The notes under the pieces are model-generated. The model was given only the letters and a program-made list of their open reading frames with translations, was not told the DNA's origin and ran no database searches. Source: an uncultured Hyphomonadaceae bacterium (GTDB taxonomy: Bacteria > Pseudomonadota > Alphaproteobacteria > Caulobacterales > Hyphomonadaceae). From it: a stretch of DNA of 64,000 nucleotides. This document shows positions 27,975 through 36,232 of the stretch, piece by piece. Numbering within the stretch: position 1 is the first letter of the stretch; every line of letters starts with the position of its first letter. The DNA lies in contig CALKFG010000005.1 of assembly GCA_938084575.1 (NCBI GenBank), positions 62,001 through 126,000 on the forward strand, read 5' to 3'. Position numbers and translations under genes: made by a program.

Positions 27975-28925
27975 TCAGGCGTCGCCGTCGGGTTTCGGCG
28001 CGGCCAGGGCGCGCCGGCCAAAGTCGGCTTCATCGGTATCAAGGCCGGCTTCGATAACGGCCTGCCGAATGCCGCGCGCCCGGCTGAATTCCCGGAACAG
28101 CGCGTCGCCATCACCCCACCGGATGGCCCGCTGCAGCGCGGCAAGGTCCTCGCTAAACCGACCGAGGGTTTCCAGCACAGCATCCCGGTTGGTCAGGAAG
28201 ACATCCCGCCACATGGTCGGGTCGGAGGCGGCGATCCGGGTGAAATCCCGAAAGCCGCCGGCAGAATATTTCACCACTTCGCCCTGTTCGACGCTCTCCA
28301 TATCGTACGCCGTCGAGACGATATTATAGGCAATCAGGTGTGGCAGGTGAGAGGTAATCGCCAGGACACGGTCATGTCGGTCTGGCGCCATTGTTTCAAC
28401 CCGGGCTCCAAGTGCCTGCCAGAAGCGGGAGAGCCGGTCGGTCGCCGCGGCATAGGCCGGATCGTCCGACGGCATCGGGGTCAGGATGTGCCAGGCATCC
28501 CGGAACAGGTCTGCAAAGCCGGCCCCGGGACCGGATTTTTCGGTTCCGGCGATCGGGTGGCCGGGAATCAGATGGACATGATCGGGGCAGGCGTGCGCCA
28601 TGTCCTCGCTGGCCCGCTGCTTGACCGAGCCGACATCGGTCAGAATGGCCCCGTCCTTCAGCGCCGGGGCAATCTCTGCCGTCAGGGATCCCAGAGCCCC
28701 GACCGGAACGCACAGGAAGACCGCGTCCGCCCCCTCGGCGGCGGCCCGGGCGGTCTCGAACATGTGCCCCTGAACCAGACGCGCAGCCTGCGCGCGGGCC
28801 TCGGGGTCGGCATCATAGAGGGTGACCTCCCCGGCGCCGCCATACGCCCGTATCGCATGGGCAAGTGAGGCACCCAGCAATCCGATGCCAAGAATGGCAA
28901 CACGTTGGAAGACGGGCTGGCTCAT
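27975..28925 (-). CDS. tyrC: Cyclohexadienyl/prephenate dehydrogenase
   Basis: A 316-residue NAD-dependent oxidative decarboxylase making tyrosine precursors from prephenate or arogenate. The Rossmann motif is ILGIGLLGASLA, followed by the family blocks TDVGSVKQ, PGHPIAGTEKSG and the helical C-terminal domain beginning ITSHLPHLIAYNI, with the conserved histidines. Alphaproteobacterial members next to hisC are usually TyrC types that accept both substrates; that is inference here. Its start overlaps the hisC stop by four bases (ATGA), so the pair is translated together. There is no ACT domain. Confidence 0.93.
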   Translation of the reverse strand: MSQPVFQRVAILGIGLLGASLAHAIRAYGGAGEVTLYDADPEARAQAARLVQGHMFETARAAAEGADAVFLCVPVGALGSLTAEIAPALKDGAILTDVGSVKQRASEDMAHACPDHVHLIPGHPIAGTEKSGPGAGFADLFRDAWHILTPMPSDDPAYAAATDRLSRFWQALGARVETMAPDRHDRVLAITSHLPHLIAYNIVSTAYDMESVEQGEVVKYSAGGFRDFTRIAASDPTMWRDVFLTNRDAVLETLGRFSEDLAALQRAIRWGDGDALFREFSRARGIRQAVIEAGLDTDEADFGRRALAAPKPDGDA

Positions 28926-30004
28926 CGCGGCTGCATGAAATCCTGCAGGGCCGAAATGACGTCATCATTCGCCTGCTTGGTGCCGATCGAGACGCGCAGG
29001 CAATGTGGCAGGCCGTAGACATCGACATCGCGCACGACAATGCCGCGCTGGCGCAGGAACGCATCGGCCGCCTTTGAGCCCCTGCCGGGGTGGTCCGTAA
29101 AATCGATCAGGACAAAATTGGTCACGCTGGGGACAAAGGACAGGCCCATCTCGCCAAGGGCGCGGGTCAGCCGGGCGCGCTCGGTTTCTGTTTCCCCGAC
29201 CGACCGGGACTGGAAGGCGTCATCCTGAATTGCTGCAATCCCGGCCGCCTGTGCCGCGGCGCTGACATTGAAGGGGCCGCGCGTCCGGTTCAGGGCGTCA
29301 ATCACGCTGGCCGGGCCATACGCCCAGCCGAGCCGGAGGGCGGCGAGGCCGTGGATCTTGGAAAAGGTCCGGGTCACCAGCACGTTCGGCATGTCTGTGG
29401 CGAGGTCCATGCCGTCGGAATAATCCGGGGCACGAACATATTCCGCATATGCGCCGTCCAGCACCAGCAGCACGTGTTCGGGCAGGCCAGCCTGCAGGCG
29501 CTGTACCTCGCCGGCCGGGATATAGGTCCCGGTTGGATTGTTTGGATTGGCCAGAAACACGATCCTGGTCCGCGGCGTGACCCGCTCCAACAGCGCGTCG
29601 ACATCGGTTGTGAAGCCTTTTTCCGGGGCGCTGATGGTGGTGGCGCCGGATTGCTGGGCGACGAGGCGATATACCAGGAAACCGTGCTCGCTCTGCAGGA
29701 TTTCATCGCCGGGGGAAAGATAGGCCCGGCCAAGCAGCTGGAACAGCTCATCAGAGCCGGCACCGCAGACAAGCCGCTGCGGGTCCAGTCCATATGTGCT
29801 GCCAATCGCCTCGCGCAGTGCGACGGCGCCACCGTCGGGATACAGCGACAGGGTGTCCGCGGCGTCGATGACGGCCTGACGGGCGGCGGCGCTGCAGCCC
29901 AGCGGGTTTTCATTCGACGACAGCTTCCATCCGGATGACAGTTTCTGCCCGCCCTTATAGGGCGTGATGTCGAGAATATTGGCGAGTGGTTTCGGGCCCG
30001 TCAT
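28922..30004 (-). CDS. hisC: Histidinol-phosphate/aromatic aminotransferase
   Basis: A 360-residue class II aminotransferase using pyridoxal phosphate. The Schiff-base lysine is Lys216 in TFSKIHGLAALRLGW; SSNENPLG, GAGSDELFQL, ANPNNPTGT and DGAYAEY are the other standard motifs. Co-translation with tyrC suggests the enzyme also transaminates prephenate or aromatic keto acids, as reported for HisC-TyrC pairs in other alphaproteobacteria. A histidine role is equally possible; hisI lies separately at 34699. It is upstream of a 76-base gap from the PII gene. Confidence 0.93.
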   Translation of the reverse strand: MTGPKPLANILDITPYKGGQKLSSGWKLSSNENPLGCSAAARQAVIDAADTLSLYPDGGAVALREAIGSTYGLDPQRLVCGAGSDELFQLLGRAYLSPGDEILQSEHGFLVYRLVAQQSGATTISAPEKGFTTDVDALLERVTPRTRIVFLANPNNPTGTYIPAGEVQRLQAGLPEHVLLVLDGAYAEYVRAPDYSDGMDLATDMPNVLVTRTFSKIHGLAALRLGWAYGPASVIDALNRTRGPFNVSAAAQAAGIAAIQDDAFQSRSVGETETERARLTRALGEMGLSFVPSVTNFVLIDFTDHPGRGSKAADAFLRQRGIVVRDVDVYGLPHCLRVSIGTKQANDDVISALQDFMQPR

Positions 30005-30080
30005 GGCGACCTCCGCTTTAGAGGTGCGTCGTGGCCCGATTACGTCGCAAAATCAAGTCTCCCGACGGATTGTCCCGGGC

Positions 30081-30425
30081 TTAGCCGCTGATGGCCTGGC
30101 TATCCCGTTCGCCAGTCCGGATCCTGACAACCGTGTCCATCGGGGTGACAAAGATCTTTCCGTCTCCAATCGTCCCGGTATTGGCCGATTTTGTGATGGC
30201 GTCGAGAATCCGGTCGGTCTCGTTTTCCGCGCAGGCGACCTCTATCTTGACCTTGGGCAGGAGACGAATTTCATATTCGGCTCCCCGGTAAACCTCTGTC
30301 TTGCCTTGCTGGCGCCCGTAGCCGCGGACCTCAGTCACCGTCAGGCCGGCCACATCCGCATCGCGAAGTGCGTCCATGACGGCATCCAGTCTGCTGGGTT
30401 TGAATATTGCAGTAATGAGTTTCAT
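30081..30425 (-). CDS. glnK: Nitrogen regulatory protein PII
   Basis: A 114-residue PII trimer subunit that senses 2-oxoglutarate, ATP and ADP. The T-loop GRQQGKTEVYRGAEYEIRLLPK carries the uridylylated Tyr51, and the C-terminal IGDGKIFVTPM and VVRIRTGERDSQAI are the family blocks. Whether it is GlnB or GlnK in role cannot be told from sequence, though the short length and conserved GKTE suit both. The ATG at 30425 follows AAGGAG, which lies inside the end of the methyltransferase gene five bases upstream. It is not next to amtB, its usual partner. Confidence 0.93.
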   Translation of the reverse strand: MKLITAIFKPSRLDAVMDALRDADVAGLTVTEVRGYGRQQGKTEVYRGAEYEIRLLPKVKIEVACAENETDRILDAITKSANTGTIGDGKIFVTPMDTVVRIRTGERDSQAISG

Positions 30426-30430
30426 CGCCC

Positions 30431-31270
30431 TTACTCCTTGAGCCCCCGTTCTTGTTTGGTCTGCCGGAGCGGAGCGCAAAGCCCGGCACAGGTCAATGGT
30501 TTCTTTAGCAGGCCCGGCGATCCGTCCGGGGCTGCCTCACATTTGGGCAGACCGGGCTCTGGCCGCCCGGCTTTTACCGCCTGGGTCACCGCAGCACCGG
30601 CTGTCCCGCCGGGCTCAGCATAGAGGCGCTTAATCGCCTCAGTCAGGACCACGCCGCCAATTCCGGGCAGGGCAATGTCGCCCACCCGTTCCCAGATTTC
30701 GGCCGCACCGGTGATGACGGGCCAGTCCAGCGGCGGCATATGTACCGCCGTGGCGGAGGCCGTCACCTGGAACAGGCTGTCGGTCAGAAAATGGATCAGC
30801 TGGCTCCGGGTCCACGGCCGGCCATGGCCGAAAGCCTGTGCTTCATTGATCGACCACAGGCTGCGCCGGTTGGTGGCGGCAACAATGATCCGGCCTTCCG
30901 GCGCCAGCAGGCGCCAGGCTTCCCGCATCAGCTGCTGGGGGTTGGTGGCTTCTTCCAGCCCGTGCAGGATCAGGATCCGGTTGAAGCTGCCGTCTGCAAA
31001 GGGAAGGCGGTGCTCGGGCGCCCGCACCACCCGTCCGGGCGCCATGGTCAGGCTGTTGGGCGCGCCAATTGTTTCCGGCAGCGCGGCAATGCTGATGGTG
31101 GTGTGCGCATCCCACAGTGACATCAGGGGCAGGGTGTAGCCGATGCCCAGCAGCGAGTCGCCGCGACAGTCCTGCCAAAGGGCGGCCACCCGCCGTGCTA
31201 TCAGTCCGGCGGCGGCGCGACCGACCCGGCTGGCATAAAAGGCTTCAAGGGTTGCCGCCGACTGCCGCAT
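30431..31270 (-). CDS. Class I SAM-dependent methyltransferase
   Basis: A 279-residue protein. The methyltransferase core has LLGIGYTLPL as a weak motif I, an HRLPFADGSFNRILILHGLEEATNPQQLMREAWRLLAPEGRIIVAATN stretch covering motifs post-I to III, and RRSLWS. The C-terminal approximately 50 residues beyond the fold are Pro/Gly/Ala-rich and look disordered. Similar genes sit divergent to gloB in other alphaproteobacteria. The substrate is unknown. It is divergent from gloB with a 46-base gap, and its stop is 5 bases before glnK. Confidence 0.8.
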   Translation of the reverse strand: MRQSAATLEAFYASRVGRAAAGLIARRVAALWQDCRGDSLLGIGYTLPLMSLWDAHTTISIAALPETIGAPNSLTMAPGRVVRAPEHRLPFADGSFNRILILHGLEEATNPQQLMREAWRLLAPEGRIIVAATNRRSLWSINEAQAFGHGRPWTRSQLIHFLTDSLFQVTASATAVHMPPLDWPVITGAAEIWERVGDIALPGIGGVVLTEAIKRLYAEPGGTAGAAVTQAVKAGRPEPGLPKCEAAPDGSPGLLKKPLTCAGLCAPLRQTKQERGLKE

Positions 31271-31316
31271 GTGGCTGTTGTGTCCTGACTTTGCTGCTTA
31301 CAGACGAGATTTGGCC

Positions 31317-32078
31317 ATGCTGACCATACACCAATTCCCCTGCCTGAATGACAATTACGGTTATCTGGTGCACGACACAACATCCTTGCAGACTGTCGCA
31401 ATCGACACGCCGGATGCGGATGTCTATCTGGCTGAGGCGGCGGCCCGGGACTGGCACATCAGCGCCATCTGGAACACGCACTGGCATCCGGATCATGCTG
31501 GCGGCAATCTCAAGATCAAGGCCGCGACCGACTGCCAGATCATCGGCCCCGCCGGAGAGGCAGAGAAAATTCCCGGCCTCGACCGGGCTGTCCGGGGCGG
31601 CGAGAGCGTGCCGCTCGGGGACCATATGGCCAGGGTTCTGGATGTCCCCGGCCATACTTTGGGTCACATTGCCTATCATTTGCCGCAGGATCAGGTCGCC
31701 TTCGTCGGCGATGCGGTCTTTGCCCTGGGATGCGGACGGGTGTTTGAGGGCACGCCCGAGATGATGTGGCGGTCGCTGCGGGCGATCAAGGCACTGCCGC
31801 CGGAGACCCTGCTGTATTGTGCGCACGAATATACTCAGGCCAATGCACGCTTTGCCGAAACCATTGAGCCGGAGAATGACCGGCTGCAGGCCTATATCCG
31901 GGAAATTGACGCCAGGCGCGCGCGGGGCGACTGGACCGTGCCGATGCGGCTGCAGCGGGAGCTCGACACAAATCCCTTCCTGCGTGCCGACCAGCCCGGA
32001 CTGCAGGCTGCAATGGGGTGCCCGGGGGACGCGGTGGCCACCTTTGCCGAGGTTCGCGGCCGCAAGGACCGGTTCTGA
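31317..32078 (+). CDS. gloB: Hydroxyacylglutathione hydrolase (glyoxalase II)
   Basis: A 253-residue metallo-beta-lactamase-fold enzyme that hydrolyses S-lactoylglutathione, the second step of methylglyoxal removal. The binuclear metal motif is NTHWHPDHAGG (His55, His57, Asp59, His60). PGHTLGHIAYH, FVGDAVFALGCGRVFEGTPE and YCAHEYTQANARFA supply the remaining ligands and glutathione contacts. The C-terminal helical domain ends with PFLRADQPGLQAAMG. The ATG at 31317 gives MLTIHQFPCLNDNYGYL, the normal opening. The next gene starts directly after its stop (TGAATG). Confidence 0.95.
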   Translation: MLTIHQFPCLNDNYGYLVHDTTSLQTVAIDTPDADVYLAEAAARDWHISAIWNTHWHPDHAGGNLKIKAATDCQIIGPAGEAEKIPGLDRAVRGGESVPLGDHMARVLDVPGHTLGHIAYHLPQDQVAFVGDAVFALGCGRVFEGTPEMMWRSLRAIKALPPETLLYCAHEYTQANARFAETIEPENDRLQAYIREIDARRARGDWTVPMRLQRELDTNPFLRADQPGLQAAMGCPGDAVATFAEVRGRKDRF

Positions 32079-32525
32079 ATGCGGCGCGCGCTGTCCGGAG
32101 ATTTGGGGGCGGGCGAGATAATTCGCCTGTTGCAGCTGGTGCCGCACCCGGAGGGGGGGCACTATGCCGAGACCTGTCGGTCAGGGACCGGGACCCGAGC
32201 GGAGTCGACCGCGATTTACTATCTCCTCCAGGCAGATGAGGTGTCGGCCTGGCACCGGGTTCAGGACGCCGACGAATACTGGCTGTGGCATGCCGGCGGG
32301 CCGTTAAGCCTGACCCTGTCGCCCCCGGATGGCCAGGGCGCGGTGGCCCATCAGCTCGGCCCGGACCTGCGGGCGGGTCAGCGGCCCCAATGCCATGTCC
32401 CGGCCAGTCACTGGCAAACCGCCGAGACACTTGGGGCGTGGACCCTTGTCAGCTGTGTGGTCGCGCCCGGATTCCGCTTTTCCGGGTTCGAGCTGGCACC
32501 ACCGGACTGGCGGCCGGCGGTCTGA
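32079..32525 (+). CDS. Cupin-superfamily protein, DUF985 type
   Basis: A 148-residue cupin of the DUF985 group. The pattern LVPHPEGGHYAETCRS, STAIYYLL, SAWHRVQDADEYWLWHAGGPLSL and CHVPASHWQTAETLGAWTLVSCVVAPGF with FEL follows this family throughout. Histidines and glutamate in the two cupin boxes could bind a metal; no reaction is established. The ATG abuts the gloB stop, so co-translation with glyoxalase II is likely. Whether it helps in sugar or carbonyl stress is speculation. Confidence 0.85.
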   Translation: MRRALSGDLGAGEIIRLLQLVPHPEGGHYAETCRSGTGTRAESTAIYYLLQADEVSAWHRVQDADEYWLWHAGGPLSLTLSPPDGQGAVAHQLGPDLRAGQRPQCHVPASHWQTAETLGAWTLVSCVVAPGFRFSGFELAPPDWRPAV

Positions 32526-32592
32526 GACGGGTCACCGGCCCGGCACGCATGATGCGGCATTAACCCTGTCCAGGCCCGTCACCAGGCGGGAC

Positions 32593-33492
32593 TCAGCCCG
32601 TCGGGAAGCCCCCTGCGCGGCTCAGGCTGGAGCTGATCTCGTGGCCCAGCGTCCCCTGCAGCCATGTCGCGGTGTCGATCATCCGGTCGAGATCAATGCC
32701 GGTCTCAAAGCCGGCGCGGTGGAGCATGTAGACGACGTCCTCGGTGGCGACATTGCCGGTTGCGGCGGGTGCGAAGGGGCATCCGCCAATGCCGCCGCAG
32801 CTGGCATCAATCACGTCTATGCCGGCCTCGACGGCGGCGAAGACATTGGCCAGCCCCGCCCCGCGCGTATTGTGGAAATGGGCCCGCAAATAGACGTCCG
32901 GGGCTTCCAGCCGGACCCGGGCCACCCGCGCCTGAACGTCCCAGGGGGTAGCGACGCCAATGGTGTCGCCCAGGGCAATTTCGGCGGCGCCGGCCCGCTG
33001 GGCCTGAGCGGCGAGGTTGGCGACAATGGCCGGGTCGATGTCGCCATCATACGGATCGCCAAAGGCGACCGAAATGGTCGCCGACAGCGGCACGCCGGCC
33101 TCATGGATCAGGGGCGCGCACAGGGCCAGCATGTCGGCACTGTCCTGCGGGCTCATGCCCTGGTTGCGCCGGCCAAAGCCCTCCCCGGCGACCAGGACGA
33201 AATTGATTTCGTCGGCCCCGGCAGACAGGGCGCGGCGTACCCCTTTTTCGTTCAGGGCCAGCGCGATGTGCCGGGTCGGCCGGGACCGGTCAAGGCGCCG
33301 GAACACGTCGCCGCTATCGGCCATTTTGGGCACGGCCCGGGGGGACACGAAGGCGCCGGTTTCCATCCGCCGGACGCCGGCGGCTTCCAGTCGCGTGATA
33401 AAGTCCAGCTTCTGATCGGTTGTCAGCGTGGCCGGATCATTTTGCAGGCCATCACGTGGACCGACTTCCACAATGTCGATACGTCTTGTCAT
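32593..33492 (-). CDS. mvaB: Hydroxymethylglutaryl-CoA lyase
   Basis: A 299-residue TIM-barrel lyase of the HMGL family that splits HMG-CoA to acetyl-CoA and acetoacetate in leucine breakdown. VEVGPRDGLQN supplies the Asp-Gly-Leu-Gln metal and acid residues at the N-terminus, and the signature GGIGGCPFAPAATGNVATED contains the catalytic cysteine and the mobile loop. Metal-binding histidines are in AHFHNTRG. Other HMGL-family lyases (citramalyl-CoA, for example) look similar, so the exact substrate is inferred. It is divergent from a class III CoA-transferase, hinting at linked acyl-CoA chemistry. Confidence 0.88.
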   Translation of the reverse strand: MTRRIDIVEVGPRDGLQNDPATLTTDQKLDFITRLEAAGVRRMETGAFVSPRAVPKMADSGDVFRRLDRSRPTRHIALALNEKGVRRALSAGADEINFVLVAGEGFGRRNQGMSPQDSADMLALCAPLIHEAGVPLSATISVAFGDPYDGDIDPAIVANLAAQAQRAGAAEIALGDTIGVATPWDVQARVARVRLEAPDVYLRAHFHNTRGAGLANVFAAVEAGIDVIDASCGGIGGCPFAPAATGNVATEDVVYMLHRAGFETGIDLDRMIDTATWLQGTLGHEISSSLSRAGGFPTG

Positions 33493-33521
33493 CAGACCAT
33501 TTTACCGGGCATTGAAGACGA

Positions 33522-34715
33522 ATGACAGCCTCTTCTCCACTTGACGGCATCCGGGTGATTGAGCTCGGCCAGCTGATCGCCGGCCCGTTTTGCGGCCAGT
33601 TGCTGGGCGATTTCGGTGCAGAGGTGATCAAGGTGGAGGCCCCGGACCGGCCGGACCCGGCGCGCGACTGGGGCGCGGTCAAGCAGGACGGGCACAGCCT
33701 GTTCTGGCCGATCATTGCCCGCAACAAGGCGTCGATGACACTGAATTTGCGCCTGCCGCGGGGCCAGGAGCTGTTGTGTGAGCTGATCGCCGGGGCGGAT
33801 GTCCTGGTCGAGAATTTCCGGCCGGGAACGCTGGAGAAGTGGCAGCTGAGCCCGGCGCGCCTGCACGCGATCAATCCCCGCCTGGTGATCGCCCGGGTCA
33901 GCGGCTATGGCCAGACCGGTCCGGAGGCGCACAAGCCCGGCTATGCCAGCGTCGGCGAGGCCAAGGCCGGGCTGCGCCATCTGATCGGAGAGGCCGACCG
34001 CCCCCCGGCGCGCGCCGGCGTCTCGCTCGGCGACACGATGACCGGCACCTTTGCCGCCCTTGGCGTGATGATGGCGCTGTTTGCCCGCGACCGGACCGGC
34101 CGCGGGCAGGTGGTCGACGCCGCGATCTATGAAAGTGTCCTGGCCTTTATGGAGAGCCTGATCCCGGAATATGCCCTGGCCGGCCATACCCGCAACCGGA
34201 CCGGCGGGATCCTGCCCCGAATCGCACCATCCGGAGCCTATCCGTGTACGGATGGAATGGTGATCATCGGCGCCAATCAGGACACGTTGTTCGCCCGGCT
34301 GTGCGCCATGATGGCGACCGACTGGGCCGCCGATCCGCGCTTCGCCACGCATGATGCCCGCGGCCGCCATCAGGACCTGCTCGACGGGATGATCTCGGAC
34401 TGGACGCGGCAGAGACCCATGAGCGAGGTGCTCCGGGCCTGTGACGCGGCGTCTGTGCCCTGTGGTCCGGTGAACACCGCACGCGAGCTGCTCGCCGACG
34501 CGCACATTCGGGCGCGGGAGGCGATCGTGCGGGTGCTGGATCCGGTGATTGGCCGGGACATTCCCATGCAGGGGGTGGTGCCGAAGCTGTCGGAGACGCC
34601 GGGTCAGGTCCGCACCACAGGTCCCCGGCTCGGCGCCGACACGCACCGCATCCTGTCGGAGCTGGGGCTTTCGGATCACGCTATTGAGGACTTACGTCAT
34701 GCCGGAATCATTTAA
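33522..34715 (+). CDS. Family III CoA-transferase
   Basis: A 397-residue CaiB/baiF-type CoA-transferase. [33 protein letters not shown] is the standard N-terminus; [12 protein letters not shown] and the AspGlu-region [32 protein letters not shown] holds the conserved Asp in MTGTF context. Members move CoA between dicarboxylic acids such as succinate, mesaconate or glutarate. The divergent HMG-CoA lyase 29 bases away suggests a short acyl-CoA degradation module. The last 17 bases overlap the start of hisI, an unrelated histidine gene. Confidence 0.88.
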   Translation: MTASSPLDGIRVIELGQLIAGPFCGQLLGDFGAEVIKVEAPDRPDPARDWGAVKQDGHSLFWPIIARNKASMTLNLRLPRGQELLCELIAGADVLVENFRPGTLEKWQLSPARLHAINPRLVIARVSGYGQTGPEAHKPGYASVGEAKAGLRHLIGEADRPPARAGVSLGDTMTGTFAALGVMMALFARDRTGRGQVVDAAIYESVLAFMESLIPEYALAGHTRNRTGGILPRIAPSGAYPCTDGMVIIGANQDTLFARLCAMMATDWAADPRFATHDARGRHQDLLDGMISDWTRQRPMSEVLRACDAASVPCGPVNTARELLADAHIRAREAIVRVLDPVIGRDIPMQGVVPKLSETPGQVRTTGPRLGADTHRILSELGLSDHAIEDLRHAGII

Positions 34716-35103
34716 ACCGCCTTTCACCGGGTCGGCGCAGGACGACACCGCCGAGCTGCGGCCGCGCTTCGACGATCATGGGCTGATCGCGGCGATCGCG
34801 CAGGACCATGACAGCGGGGAGGTGCTCATGCTGGCCTGGATGACGGCCGAGGCGCTGCGCCTGACCCTCGAGACCGGCCAGGTGACCTACTGGTCCCGGT
34901 CGCGCCAGTGCCTGTGGCGAAAGGGTGACACCTCCGGACATGTCCAGACGCTGGTCGAGGCCCGGATCGACTGCGACCAGGATGCGCTCCTGCTGCGGGT
35001 CGAGCAGGCCGGACCCGCCTGTCACACTGGCCGCCGCAGCTGTTTCTACCGCCGTATCGGTGCCGATGACGCGCTGCATCCGGCGGCAGGCGGCCCGCTT
35101 TAG
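34699..35103 (+). CDS. hisI: Phosphoribosyl-AMP cyclohydrolase
   Basis: A 134-residue zinc enzyme opening the adenine ring of PR-AMP, the third step of histidine synthesis. It contains [38 protein letters not shown], then [28 protein letters not shown], with the three-cysteine/His zinc set and the Asp-x-Asp-x-Asp magnesium site in family order. It is the monofunctional form without HisE. The ATG at 34699 follows TGAGGA and lies inside the end of the CoA-transferase gene (17-base overlap); other reading frames starting near 34549 are not supported. Confidence 0.94.
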   Translation: MPESFKPPFTGSAQDDTAELRPRFDDHGLIAAIAQDHDSGEVLMLAWMTAEALRLTLETGQVTYWSRSRQCLWRKGDTSGHVQTLVEARIDCDQDALLLRVEQAGPACHTGRRSCFYRRIGADDALHPAAGGPL

Positions 35104-35140
35104 GCGGTCCTGAGACAATCATTCTGGCAAGGGCTGCGAT

Positions 35141-36232
35141 ATGCGATCTGTTTCTGGGCTGACACAGCTTGACCTGCCAGGCCTTGGCCGGGCCATCCAC
35201 CGGCGCCACCATGTCAAGGCCGACGGGCGGGACCTGTACCTGTACGGATATCATCCGCACACAGACGTTCCGCTGGGGGCCGAGCTTCTTGGCGCCGGCG
35301 AGGGCGGGCAGTTGCGGTGGCATCCCCTGCGTCAGGAATGGAATATTTACGCCGCACACCGCCAGAACCGAACGTTTAAACCGTCTACGGCAGACGACCC
35401 GCTGGCGCCCGCGCGCCCAGATCGTCCGCCTACGGAAATACCCTTTGAGCACTTCGAGCTGGCGGTGTTTGAAAACCGCTTCACGAGTTTGCACCCGGCC
35501 GCGCCGGAGCCGGCATCCGAGGCCGGGATCCGGTCGGCCCGGGCCGAGGGGCAGTGTGATGTGGTGGTCTACGGGCCGGCAGCCGAGGGCGACCTGGCCA
35601 GCCTCGGGCAGGACCGGCGCCGGCTTCTGATCGCGGCCTGGCTTGACCGCTATGAGGCGCTGTACGGCAAGGGGTATAAATTTGTCCTGCCGTTTGAGAA
35701 CCGGGGCGATGAAGTGGGGGTCACGCTGCACCATCCACACGGACAGATTTACGCTTTTCCCTTCGTTCCACAGGTCCAGGCCCGCGCCGCCGACGCCTTT
35801 GCCAAGGGCTATGATCTGGCCAAAGACATCGCCGCATCCACCGAGATATACGGCGTATCAGAGGCCGGAGGCCTGCAGGCCCTGTGCCCGCCCTATGCGC
35901 GGTTTCCCTATGAGGTCTGGATCGCGCCACGACGGCGCCATGCTGGCCCCTGGACCTTCACCCCGGAGGAAGTTGACGGCTTTGCCCACCTTCTGGGCGA
36001 TATCTGCCGCCGATACGACGCCGTCTTCGGACGCAGGACGCCCTATATGCTCAGCCTGCATGCTGCGCCTCCGGGCGCGACCAAGGCGTTTCACTTTACC
36101 GCCCAGTTCTACCCGCTTCTGCGGGCGCCGGACCGGGTCAAATACCTCGCCGCCGTGGAGCAGGCCACCGGTGCCTTCACGGTCGATGTGATGCCCGAGG
36201 TTGCGGCCCGGACGCTGAGGGACGCGCTGTGA
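35141..36232 (+). CDS. galT: Galactose-1-phosphate uridylyltransferase
   Basis: A 363-residue GalT of the Leloir pathway, swapping UMP between UDP-glucose and galactose-1-phosphate. The active-site histidine is in VGVTLHHPHGQIYAFPF, the His-Pro-His-Gln motif; the wording around it resembles actinobacterial GalT more than the proteobacterial CSNPHPHGQ. WNIYAAHRQNRTFKPS and FENRFTSL are other family blocks. Its TGA overlaps the galK GTG start (GTGA), so GalT and GalK are co-translated. galE and galM are not nearby. Confidence 0.91.
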   Translation: MRSVSGLTQLDLPGLGRAIHRRHHVKADGRDLYLYGYHPHTDVPLGAELLGAGEGGQLRWHPLRQEWNIYAAHRQNRTFKPSTADDPLAPARPDRPPTEIPFEHFELAVFENRFTSLHPAAPEPASEAGIRSARAEGQCDVVVYGPAAEGDLASLGQDRRRLLIAAWLDRYEALYGKGYKFVLPFENRGDEVGVTLHHPHGQIYAFPFVPQVQARAADAFAKGYDLAKDIAASTEIYGVSEAGGLQALCPPYARFPYEVWIAPRRRHAGPWTFTPEEVDGFAHLLGDICRRYDAVFGRRTPYMLSLHAAPPGATKAFHFTAQFYPLLRAPDRVKYLAAVEQATGAFTVDVMPEVAARTLRDAL

